The notes under the pieces were generated by a model, which was not told the DNA's origin, did not search any database, and was given only the letters and a program-made list of their open reading frames with translations. 12,626 bases of DNA from Verrucomicrobiota bacterium. Its GTDB lineage: Bacteria > Verrucomicrobiota > Verrucomicrobiia > Verrucomicrobiales > Verrucomicrobiaceae. Where the stretch lies: assembly GCA_023428335.1 (NCBI GenBank), contig JAEYYS010000444.1, forward strand, positions 1 to 12,626, written 5' to 3'. The stretch's first letter is position 1. Every line of letters begins with the position of its first letter. Below are positions 1 to 6,800 of this stretch, piece by piece. The position numbers and the translations under genes were made by a program.

Positions 1-2
1 AC

Positions 3-512
3 CGCCGCATGCTTGCCCATGCCCTGGCCACCGACCGCATGTTCTGCATCGGCACTCGCCAGGGACGGGAAGCGGCGCGCAGCGAGGTTTTCCCCGTCAG
101 CACCGCCGGACTGGTGCGCGTCTGCAAGACCCAGCCGGATGGCACCTCGCATGTGCTGCTGGTCGGACTGCAGCGCATCCGCCTGCTCGGCTGGGAGCAG
201 CAGGAGCCCTTTCTGCAGGCGCGCATCGAACCGCTGCCAAGCGTCCAGGATTCCACCGCCGAACTCGAAAGCCTGCGCGAGCGCGCGCTGGAGTTGCTGC
301 CCTGCGGGGAGGACGCGGCCGCGCGTGAGCATCTCGACGAGATCCGCCGGCAGTTGGCAGCGGTCGACTCGGCCGAAATCGTCTGCGACTTTCTCGCCCA
401 CCGCTTCGTGCGCCGCTCGGCATGCTCCCTGCGCCTGCTTGCCGAACCCAGTGTCGAGGCGCGCTACCGGCTGCTCATTGCGGAGTTGGGACGCCAGCGT
501 ACCTCGGCCTGA
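3..512 (+). CDS. LON substrate-binding domain protein (stand-alone), 5' end missing
   Basis: The reading frame is open from the window edge to a TGA at 510-512, so the true start lies upstream and about 169 residues are visible. The opening residues (RRMLAHALATDRMFCIG) match the region after the first strands of a LON substrate-binding domain, where family members read like YRQML..AL..DRMF.I. Further on, the pattern GLVRVCKTQPDGTSHVLL followed by GLQRIRLLGW matches the core beta strands of the PF02190 fold. The rest is charged and helical and ends soon after the domain, with no AAA+ ATPase or Ser-Lys protease part, so this is not Lon protease itself. Stand-alone LON-domain proteins are common and of poorly defined function, possibly substrate or peptide binding. 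It lies 42 bp upstream of the recombinase gene on the same strand. I am fairly sure of the domain and unsure of the role. Confidence 0.85.
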   Translation, partial: RRMLAHALATDRMFCIGTRQGREAARSEVFPVSTAGLVRVCKTQPDGTSHVLLVGLQRIRLLGWEQQEPFLQARIEPLPSVQDSTAELESLRERALELLPCGEDAAAREHLDEIRRQLAAVDSAEIVCDFLAHRFVRRSACSLRLLAEPSVEARYRLLIAELGRQRTSA

Positions 513-554
513 AGCGCTTGCCGGTTGCTACCTTCCGCTCTAGCCTGCGGACGC

Positions 555-1463
555 ATGACGCCCGTTGCCCCTGTCGCCGATGATCCGCTTGCCGCGGCCT
601 TCCTCGGCTTCCTCGAGTCCGAGCGCCGCTGTTCGGTGCGCACGCTGGAGAACTACCGCCATGCCCTCGCTGAGTTCCGTCGCCGGCACACCGGCTTCAG
701 CGACTGGCAGGCCCTGAATGCGGAAGACTTTCGTCGCTACCTCTTCGAGCAGATGAAGCGCGGCCTGGCCCGCGGCACGATCCGCCTGCATTTCGCCGCC
801 CTGCGTTCCTTCTTCAAATGGCTGGCCCGCCGCCAGGGCTGGACGCAGAACCCGCTGCTCGACGTGCAGCTGCCCAAGGCCGAGAAAAAACTGCCCGTGG
901 TGCTCACCCTCGCCCAGGTCATCGAGATGCTCGAACTGCCGCTCAAGCTCGCCCCCGACAAGCAGGCACCGGCCTGGGCGCCGGAGCGTGATGCGGCCAT
1001 CCTGGAACTCTTTTACAGCACCGGCATGCGCCTGTCGGAACTCGCCGCGCTCGACGTTGCCGACCTCGACAGCTACAGCGACACGGTGCGGGTCTTTGGC
1101 AAGGGCGGCAAGGAACGGCTGCTGCCCGTGGGCGGTCCGGCTTCTGCGGCGGTGCAGCGCTATCGGCACAAGGCCGGCGTGCACGAGGGGCCGCTGTTCC
1201 TCAGCAAGCTGCGCCGGCGCATCACCACGCAGGCGATCGCCGACATCGTCGAAAAGTATCGCAACAAGGCCGGTCTGCCGATCCATGTCACCCCGCACAA
1301 GCTGCGCCACAGTTTCGCCACGCACCTGCTCGACAACGGTGCCGACCTGCGCAGCGTCCAGGAACTGCTCGGTCACGCCAGCCTGAGCACCACCCAGATC
1401 TACACCCACGTCTCCATCCAGCGGATGAAGGAAGCCTACGAGGCTGCCCATCCGCGCGCCTGA
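555..1463 (+). CDS. xerC: Tyrosine recombinase, XerC/XerD family
   Basis: This 302-residue protein is the size of XerC/XerD, the paired recombinases that resolve chromosome dimers at dif sites. The N-terminal SAM-like DNA-binding domain (about residues 10-100) includes the typical ALRSFFKWL stretch. The C-terminal catalytic domain has all expected residues: R159 in STGMRLSEL, K183 in FGKGGKER, H248 and R251 in HKLRHSFATHLL, H274 in LLGHASLSTTQ, and the nucleophile Y283 in IYTHV. The spacing from R to K is 24, as in XerD. I chose ATG 555 because homology starts soon after it; a TTG at 525 would add ten residues of no family likeness. No strong Shine-Dalgarno precedes it. The symbol xerC rather than xerD is a best guess. 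The following gene begins 8 bp after the stop, so the two may be co-transcribed. No integron or phage genes are nearby, which supports a housekeeping role. Confidence 0.93.
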   Translation: MTPVAPVADDPLAAAFLGFLESERRCSVRTLENYRHALAEFRRRHTGFSDWQALNAEDFRRYLFEQMKRGLARGTIRLHFAALRSFFKWLARRQGWTQNPLLDVQLPKAEKKLPVVLTLAQVIEMLELPLKLAPDKQAPAWAPERDAAILELFYSTGMRLSELAALDVADLDSYSDTVRVFGKGGKERLLPVGGPASAAVQRYRHKAGVHEGPLFLSKLRRRITTQAIADIVEKYRNKAGLPIHVTPHKLRHSFATHLLDNGADLRSVQELLGHASLSTTQIYTHVSIQRMKEAYEAAHPRA

Positions 1464-1471
1464 CATCTCTT

Positions 1472-2737
1472 ATGACCACCCGCCGCCATTTCCTTGCCGC
1501 CGTCACCGCCGTCCTGGGGGGATCCGCCCTCGCCGCCGGAGGCCGGCCGAAGACCCTTGTTCTGCAGTCCGCCTGGGACATCGTCAACATTGGCGACATC
1601 GGTCACACGCCGGGCACGCTTCGCCTGTTGGAACAGCATCTGCCGGAGCTGAAGGTCGTGCTGTGGGCGGCCAAGCTCGATGAGCGCGTCACCGCCATGC
1701 TGCGCCGCCGCTTCCCGAAAGTGGAGATCCTGCAGGGCAGCCTGAGCGGCAAATCCGCGCGCGACGAGGCGCTGCGCCAGGCCATCCGCGGGTGCGACCT
1801 GTTTGTGCGCAACTCGGGCATGGGCCAGGACATCAGCTTCATGCAGTTCTGCCGCGACCACGGCCGCCCCTACGGCCTGTTCGGCCAGTCCTACTTCCCG
1901 AGCATGGTCGAGGGACCGGGCTCCGAGGAACGCATCGCCCTGCTCAACGGCGCCTCTTTCATTTACACCCGCGAGACGAAGACCTTGAAGATTCTTCAGG
2001 GTGCCGGCCTGCGCACGCCGGTGCTGGAGTTTGGTCCCGACGGCTGCTTCGGCATCGACGTGCGCGACGAGGAACGCGGTCTGGCGACGATGCGCAAGCT
2101 CGGCCTGGAGGAGCGCAAGTTTATCACGATCCAGTTGCGCACCAACACTGCCAAGCTACCGGGTCAGGACGACAGTCGCACGCCGAAGCTCAATCCGCTG
2201 CATCCGACGCCGGAGCAGGTGGCCGACGATGAGCGCCGCGCCGCCAAGTATCGCGAGCTGATCACCCGCTGGGTGAAGCAGACCGGTCACAAGGTGCTGA
2301 TCGCGCCCGAGGTGCTCAAGGAGATGGGGCACAATCGCCGCCTGCTGCACGAACCGCTGCCGCCGGAGATCCGCTCGCATGTCGTCAATCTGGAGTACTT
2401 CTGGAATGCCGACGAGGCGGCCTCGATCTTCGCGCGCGCCCACACCATCGTCTGTCATGAGCCGCACTCGCCGATCATTGCGCTCGCCAACGGCACGCCG
2501 ATCCTGCACACCTACTCGGAGTTCCACAGTCCGAAATGCTGGATGTTCCAGGACATCGGTCTGCCCGAGTGGCTGCTGGAGATGGATGAAACGCCAGTCG
2601 AGAAGATGGCGGAGGCGCTGTTCGCCATCGATGCCGATTACGCCGCCGCGCAGGCCAAGGTGCAAAAGGCCATGGCCTATGTGCACGATTGCTTCGCCGG
2701 TTCCATGCGCCGAATCGGTGAGCTGACCGGTGCCTGA
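1472..2737 (+). CDS. Tat-exported polysaccharide pyruvyl transferase-family protein
   Basis: The 421-residue product starts with a twin-arginine signal: TTRRHFLAA at residues 2-10, a hydrophobic stretch to about 20, and a likely cleavage near SALAA-GG (18-24). The mature part begins KTLVLQ and has the NIGDIGHTPGTLRLL motif (39-53) typical of the glycosyltransferase-like N-terminal half of PF04230. A C-terminal half carries HTIVCHEPHSPIIALANGTPILHTYSE (324-350), which resembles the R.H..I.A...G.P signature of the same family. Known family members such as CsaB add pyruvate from phosphoenolpyruvate to sugars in cytoplasmic polymer assembly. An exported copy would have no obvious phosphoenolpyruvate supply, so the reaction may differ. 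It sits 8 bp after the recombinase gene and 45 bp before the phosphoesterase gene, which also has a Tat signal. The family call is good; the substrate is unknown. Confidence 0.82.
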   Translation: MTTRRHFLAAVTAVLGGSALAAGGRPKTLVLQSAWDIVNIGDIGHTPGTLRLLEQHLPELKVVLWAAKLDERVTAMLRRRFPKVEILQGSLSGKSARDEALRQAIRGCDLFVRNSGMGQDISFMQFCRDHGRPYGLFGQSYFPSMVEGPGSEERIALLNGASFIYTRETKTLKILQGAGLRTPVLEFGPDGCFGIDVRDEERGLATMRKLGLEERKFITIQLRTNTAKLPGQDDSRTPKLNPLHPTPEQVADDERRAAKYRELITRWVKQTGHKVLIAPEVLKEMGHNRRLLHEPLPPEIRSHVVNLEYFWNADEAASIFARAHTIVCHEPHSPIIALANGTPILHTYSEFHSPKCWMFQDIGLPEWLLEMDETPVEKMAEALFAIDADYAAAQAKVQKAMAYVHDCFAGSMRRIGELTGA

Positions 2738-2782
2738 GCCGCTTGCCTGCATGTCGCGTGCCTGAAGCGACGTTTCAATGGC

Positions 2783-3655
2783 ATGTCCTCGCGCCGTCTC
2801 TTCCTTCAGCAATCCAGCCTCTGCCTCGCCGGTTTCGGTGCCGGTCGGATGCTGGCCGCGGATCCCTCTGCCAAACCGCTGCTGCGCGCGGGCTTGATGA
2901 CCGATCTGCACTACGCCGACAAGCCGGCAACCAAGACACGCTTCTACCGCGAGGCCCTGGCCAAGCTTGATGAGGCGGTCGGGGTGATGAATCGCGAACG
3001 GCCGGCTTTTGTCGTCGAGCTCGGCGATTTCATTGATCAGGCCGACAGCGTCGAGCGCGAGACTGAGTGGCTGTGCACGATGGAATCGCACTACGCGCGT
3101 TTGGCGATGCCGCGCCATTACGTGCTCGGCAACCACTGCGTGGGCACCCTCAGCAAGGCCGAGTTTGCCGCGCACACCGGCGCCAGCGGCGGCCATGCGA
3201 GCTTCGAGCAGGGCGGGGTCACCTTTCTCATCCTCGACGCCTGTTTCCGCGAGGATGGCACGCCTTATCAACGCGGCAACTTCCACTGGCAGGACGCCAA
3301 CCTGCCGGCCGGTGAACTGGCCTGGCTGGAGGCGGAACTCGGCCGAGCCGCCGGTCCCGTCGTGGTGTTCGCCCACCAGCGGCTCGATGAAGACAAGGCC
3401 CATGCCGTGCGCAATGCGGCGGCGGTGCGCGCCCGACTGGAGAAGTCCGGCAAGGTGCTCGCCGTCTTCCAGGGCCACTCCCACAAGAACGACTGCCAGC
3501 AGATCGCCGGCATCCCCTACGTCACGCTTGCGGCCATGATTGAGGGCTCGGGTGCGGAGAACAACAGCTATGCCCTGCTTGAGGTTCTCGCCGACGGCTC
3601 GCTGCGCGTGCAGGGGTTTCGACGCCAGGCTCACCAAGACTTTCCTCGCGCATGA
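2783..3655 (+). CDS. Tat-exported calcineurin-like metallophosphoesterase
   Basis: The 290-residue protein opens with SSRRLFLQQSS, a twin-arginine motif (R4-R5), followed by a hydrophobic run to about residue 24 and a probable cleavage near MLAA-DPS. The two-metal phosphoesterase motifs are in the usual order: D41 and H43 in MTDLHYAD, D82 and D85 in LGDFIDQ, N117 and H118 in VLGNHC, H198 in VFAHQRLD, and H232/H234 in GHSHKND. The fourth residue of GNHC is Cys where family members usually have Glu or Asp. Enzymes of this fold cleave phosphomonoesters or diesters with Fe, Mn or Zn, and Tat export fits a protein that folds with metal before leaving the cytoplasm. The start ATG is set by the signal peptide; no Shine-Dalgarno is visible. 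Its stop overlaps the start of the DUF1080 gene by 4 bp (ATGA), which implies translational coupling. Substrate is not predictable from sequence. Confidence 0.9.
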   Translation: MSSRRLFLQQSSLCLAGFGAGRMLAADPSAKPLLRAGLMTDLHYADKPATKTRFYREALAKLDEAVGVMNRERPAFVVELGDFIDQADSVERETEWLCTMESHYARLAMPRHYVLGNHCVGTLSKAEFAAHTGASGGHASFEQGGVTFLILDACFREDGTPYQRGNFHWQDANLPAGELAWLEAELGRAAGPVVVFAHQRLDEDKAHAVRNAAAVRARLEKSGKVLAVFQGHSHKNDCQQIAGIPYVTLAAMIEGSGAENNSYALLEVLADGSLRVQGFRRQAHQDFPRA

Positions 3656-5097
3656 AGCCCTTTGCCCTGATCTTTCTCGCTGCCGCCGCGACTGCGGCAG
3701 AACCCGGTTTTGAATCCCTCTTTAACGGTCGCAGCCTGGAGGGCTGGAGTCACGAGGGCAACTGGGGCGTGGTCGACGGCGTCATCGCCAGGACGGGCCG
3801 CGGCGGCTCGCTGGTCTATCGTCGCGCCAAGGTGCCCGACGACTTTGAGCTGCGCTTTGACTGGAAGGTGGCGAAGGGCTGCAACAGCGGGGTCTATTAC
3901 CGGCCCGGGCAGTACGAGTATCAGTTGCTCGACAACGCCCACAGCCCCTATGGCGAAAACCCGCGACAGGCGGCGGCCTCGCTGTTTTTCTGCCAGGCGC
4001 CGACCCGCGATGTGGTGCGTCCGCATGGCGAGTGGAACGAAGGGCGCATCGTCTGCAAGGGCACGGTCATCCAGCATTGGCTGAACGGCGAGAAGGTGAT
4101 CGATTTTGATTATGCCGATCCGCGCTGGGCGGAGGCGGTGCGACTGCTGCGCATCCGCGGCGGCGAGTTGTCGGCGCGGGGCGCGCATTTGTCGCTTCAG
4201 GACCACGGCGCCGATGTCTGGTTTCGGAACCTGCGCTGGCGGGCGCTGCCTGCCGATGAGCCGCTGATGAGTGAAAACCTGCAGCCGATGCCGGTGCCGC
4301 CGGGGGCGCTGGCCAAGGAGCAGGAGCGGGTGCGGCGCATGCTCGCCGAGCAGGGGCAACTGAAGCGCGGCCTGAAGCTGGGCTATGAGGAACTGCGCCG
4401 TTATCCAGCGGCGGAGGCGCATCAGGGCGTGGCCGTGGATGACGGTCATTTTTATGCCATCAGCAACTGCGCCATCGGCAAGTACCGCAGGGACAACGGC
4501 GAGCGTGTGGCCGGCTGGGAGGAGGCGAAGGGCGGTCGGCTCAAGCACCTGAATGCGGGTGTGGTGCTCGATGGCCTGTTGTTCTGCGCGCACTCCAACT
4601 ACCCGGAGCAGCCGGCGCAGAGTTCGGTGGAAGTTTGGCAGACGGCTGACCTGCAGCACCGGCAGACGATCGATCTCTCGCATGAACCGGGTTCGCTCAC
4701 CTGGTTCGACCGCCGTGGCGCGTTCTGGTACGCCTGCTTCGCCGAGTATGCCAAAACGGGGGATCCGGCGAACACGCGGCTGGTGCAGCTCGACAAGGAT
4801 TGGCGCCGCCTCGCCGAATTGCGGTTCCCGCGCGAGGCGGTGGTGCGGTTTGGCGCCAGCAGCGCCTCCGGTGGCGGCTTCGGGCCGGCCGGCTACCTCT
4901 ATTTCAGCGGTCACGACGCCCGCGAGTTGTACCTGGTGGATCTGCCCGAAAACGCCACCGCTCCAGTCTGGCTTGGCGCCTTGCCGGTCAGCGCCCCCGG
5001 TCAGGCCTTCGCCTGGGATCCTACGGCACCTGGCCAGGTGTTCGCCATTGAGCGCAAGACGCGCGAGGTCATCCTCGGGCGGGTGACCGGTCCTTGA
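3652..5097 (+). CDS. Secreted DUF1080 (3-keto-disaccharide hydrolase-type) domain fused to a propeller-like domain
   Basis: The 481-residue product has a short Sec signal (residues 1-16, KPFALIFLAAAATAA then EPG) with no lipobox Cys. Residues about 18-198 are a PF06439 domain: FESLFNGRSLEGW at the start, then FELRFDWKVAKGCNSGVYYRP (66-85), YEYQLLDN, GEWNEGRIVCKG (126-137), HWLNGEKV, and VWFRNLRWR at the end. Members of this concanavalin-like family include enzymes that hydrolyse 3-keto glycosides. After a charged helical linker (215-250), residues 255-480 form a second region with repeated strand patterns such as HQGVAVDDGHFYAISN, HLNAGVVLDGLLFCAHSNYP, GSLTWFDRRGAFWYACF and GYLYFSGHDARELYLVDLP. 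This suggests a beta-propeller of a kind seen in secreted Planctomycetes/Verrucomicrobia proteins. The start overlaps the phosphoesterase stop. The DUF1080 part is secure; the propeller reading is an inference from strand pattern. Confidence 0.85.
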   Translation: MKPFALIFLAAAATAAEPGFESLFNGRSLEGWSHEGNWGVVDGVIARTGRGGSLVYRRAKVPDDFELRFDWKVAKGCNSGVYYRPGQYEYQLLDNAHSPYGENPRQAAASLFFCQAPTRDVVRPHGEWNEGRIVCKGTVIQHWLNGEKVIDFDYADPRWAEAVRLLRIRGGELSARGAHLSLQDHGADVWFRNLRWRALPADEPLMSENLQPMPVPPGALAKEQERVRRMLAEQGQLKRGLKLGYEELRRYPAAEAHQGVAVDDGHFYAISNCAIGKYRRDNGERVAGWEEAKGGRLKHLNAGVVLDGLLFCAHSNYPEQPAQSSVEVWQTADLQHRQTIDLSHEPGSLTWFDRRGAFWYACFAEYAKTGDPANTRLVQLDKDWRRLAELRFPREAVVRFGASSASGGGFGPAGYLYFSGHDARELYLVDLPENATAPVWLGALPVSAPGQAFAWDPTAPGQVFAIERKTREVILGRVTGP

Positions 5098-5103
5098 TCT
5101 GCC
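5098..5103. other. Convergent gene junction, no terminator seen
   Basis: Only six bases separate the stop of the rightward DUF1080 gene (TGA 5095-5097) from the stop of the leftward methyltransferase gene (TCA 5104-5106). The only local inverted repeat is GCCT-C-AGGC (5101-5109), whose one-base loop cannot form a hairpin, and there is no T-run on either strand. Any terminator must lie inside one of the coding regions or act through Rho. Confidence 0.6.
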
Positions 5104-6102
5104 TCAGGCTCGGGAGGATTCGGTGCGATGCACGACGCAGCGAAAGGCCCCGCCAGCACCCTCCGGATCAAGCAGCGCGGACGGCTGCTGTTTGGGCGGC
5201 AGTCGGCGGGCAAGGAAGTCGCCCAGCGTACTGAACTCCGTCTCCTGCCAGCCCAGACTGCCGGCCCAGCGTTGCAGGTCGGTGAAGTTGATGTCGGCGG
5301 TGATGTCCTGTCGCCCGGGATTGGCATAGACCTCCGCGCCTTCGAGCCTTTGATGCAGCAGGTAGGCCCGCAGCGTGCCGCGCGGGCGACGCCGGTACAG
5401 TTCCGGGAAGGGGGCGCCGTAATCGACCGTCAGCATGGAGCCGCGTCGCCAGTGCGGTGCCCAGCCGCGCAACCAGTCGCGCACGCTGCGGTGCAGTTCG
5501 ACGCGTTGACCCTCGCGTGCCTGCCAGGGGCCAAGGGCGCTGAAATCGGCGCGTTCGTGCTCCGGCCAAGCCAGCTCAACGAGGCTTTCGCCGCCATCGG
5601 GCCGCACGTGCACTTCCTGCCACACGTCGTGCCGTCGTTCGAGCAGGTGGGCAGGGAAGGCGTCGAGCAGTTCGTTGTGGTAGATCAGCGCCTCACCACC
5701 TGTCGCTGCCAGGGCCTCTTCAAGCCGTTCGTGCCAGACCACGGAGGAACCCAGCCGGGTGCGCTGAACGTCGCGCAGCACGGGCGAAGACTCCACAATG
5801 TGCCAGCGCCAGCGCAGGCGTCGCCAGAGACCGGCGGCACGGCGCACATCGGCCATGAGCGAGCCGTCGCCGGCACCGACCTCGATGACCTGGTGAAGGC
5901 CGGCATGGGTGCGAGCTTCGCCTGCAAGCCAGTTTGCCACGGCCCTGCCAAAAGCCGGGAAGAGGGTGGCGGCGGTGGCGAAGTCGCCGCGTGCGCCGAC
6001 AGTACGGATGCGCCGGGTGTAATAACCGTGCTTTGGGTCGTGCAGGGCGCGCGCCATGAAGTCGGCGAACGACACAGCCTGCTGCGGAACCGGCGGGTTC
6101 AC
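5104..6102 (-). CDS. SAM-dependent methyltransferase, MidA/NDUFAF7 (DUF185) family
   Basis: With the GTG at 6100-6102 as start, the protein is 332 residues. Family signatures are clear: SFADFMARALHDPKHGYY near the N terminus, RGDFATAATLFPAFGRAV, the SAM-binding EVGAGDGSLM (74-83), NELLDAFP (143-150), VDYG (226-229) and RQDITADINF (264-273). Mitochondrial NDUFAF7 dimethylates an arginine of complex I subunit NDUFS2; the substrate of bacterial members is mostly unknown. The start gives a GTGA overlap with the stop of the upstream gene (TGA 6099-6101), a usual sign of coupling. A GTG at 6132 is also in frame and would add ten Gly/Ala/Pro-rich residues lying within the neighbour, so I prefer the shorter form. 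AGG seven bases before the chosen start is only a weak ribosome site. It is the last gene of the leftward operon. Family call is strong. Confidence 0.9.
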   Translation of the reverse strand: MNPPVPQQAVSFADFMARALHDPKHGYYTRRIRTVGARGDFATAATLFPAFGRAVANWLAGEARTHAGLHQVIEVGAGDGSLMADVRRAAGLWRRLRWRWHIVESSPVLRDVQRTRLGSSVVWHERLEEALAATGGEALIYHNELLDAFPAHLLERRHDVWQEVHVRPDGGESLVELAWPEHERADFSALGPWQAREGQRVELHRSVRDWLRGWAPHWRRGSMLTVDYGAPFPELYRRRPRGTLRAYLLHQRLEGAEVYANPGRQDITADINFTDLQRWAGSLGWQETEFSTLGDFLARRLPPKQQPSALLDPEGAGGAFRCVVHRTESSRA

Positions 6103-6743
6103 TGCTGGGCCTGCAGTTCCTCCATCGCCCACTTGTCCCAGGCGGCCCAGTCGTTGCCAAAATCCTCGCCGGCGAGAATGGTCAGCACATCGCGCACCTC
6201 CTGGCTCTGTGGATGCTGGGGGTTTTTCAGGAGGTTCATGAACAGCGGCATCTGCAGCTCGCGATTGCGGTTCATGAGGTCGGAGAAAAGCACGTCGAGC
6301 ACATCCGGATTGGTCTTGGGATCGACCAGGAAACCGGCAATGAGGCCATAGTCCTCGTCGCTGGTCAGGTTGACCAAGTGCTGGCTGGCGTTGACCTGCG
6401 CCTCGCCGTTGGTCTTCTTGACAAGTTCATGGAGGTCGCGCGCCATGTCCGGGATGTCCTTCTCCGAGCGCAGGATCTCGTCGATGAGGGCGTCGCCCTC
6501 CTCGGCCGTCATCAAGCGCTGGCCGACTTCCCCGGCCTTGGGGGTGGCGGGTGCGGTCGGCTGCGGGGTGTTGAGCAGATTCGGCTCGGTGCGCGAGCCG
6601 GGGCGCTCCGCGGTTTTCGGCGTGGGCGGCGGAGTGGTGGGTTCGCGGCCGGCGTACTGCCAGCCGAAGTACAGCGCGGCGACCAGGCCGGCGACGGCCA
6701 TTAGCAGGAGAACCTTGTTTTTACCGCTGGATTCTTGGCTCAT
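6099..6743 (-). CDS. Membrane-anchored protein of unknown function, Pro-rich linker and helical domain
   Basis: I do not recognise this 214-residue protein. A short charged N terminus (SQESSGKNK) is followed by one transmembrane helix (about 10-28, VLLLMAVAGLVAALYFGW). A linker rich in Pro and Thr (33-70, with TTPPPTPKT and QPTAPATPK) leads to an acidic, helix-forming domain from about 75 to 210. That domain has short helix pairs such as DEILRSEKDIPDMARDLHEL and NPDVLDVLFSDLMNR, which could be a HEAT/TPR-like solenoid, and ends with a Trp-rich tail (DWAAWDKWAMEEL). The anchor has the layout of a type II protein with the domain outside the cytoplasm, though this is inferred. It lies 57 bp after rng and overlaps the methyltransferase start by 4 bp. 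Codon use and length look like a genuine gene. Conservation in related phyla would decide its worth as an envelope factor. Confidence 0.8.
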   Translation of the reverse strand: MSQESSGKNKVLLLMAVAGLVAALYFGWQYAGREPTTPPPTPKTAERPGSRTEPNLLNTPQPTAPATPKAGEVGQRLMTAEEGDALIDEILRSEKDIPDMARDLHELVKKTNGEAQVNASQHLVNLTSDEDYGLIAGFLVDPKTNPDVLDVLFSDLMNRNRELQMPLFMNLLKNPQHPQSQEVRDVLTILAGEDFGNDWAAWDKWAMEELQAQQ

Positions 6744-6800
6744 GGGATGTGGGACAAAATGACGGCCGGGACGTGTTCAAACAAGCGGCAATTTTGCCAC

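Noticed and set aside
525..554. TTG at 525 as the start of the recombinase
   Set aside because: The extra ten residues have no family likeness, and ATG 555 gives the usual length.
555..1463. The tyrosine recombinase as an integrase marking a mobile element
   Set aside because: No attachment-site repeats, tRNA gene or phage/plasmid genes are seen nearby, and size and motifs fit housekeeping XerC/XerD.
2156..4914. Two long - strand open frames (493 and 427 codons) opposite the phosphoesterase and DUF1080 genes
   Set aside because: Antisense shadows in GC-rich DNA. The + strand frames have signal peptides and catalytic motifs.
5128..6351. A 407-codon open frame on the + strand opposite the methyltransferase and the anchored protein
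   Set aside because: It spans two real genes, has no recognisable domain, and would overlap both completely.
6744..6800. The 57-bp gap between rng and the anchored-protein gene as terminator or promoter
   Set aside because: The only stem is GGCA-AAAT-TGCC with four pairs and no T-run. The AT-rich bases give a TTGAAC-like box, but no -10 box at good spacing. Not supported either way.
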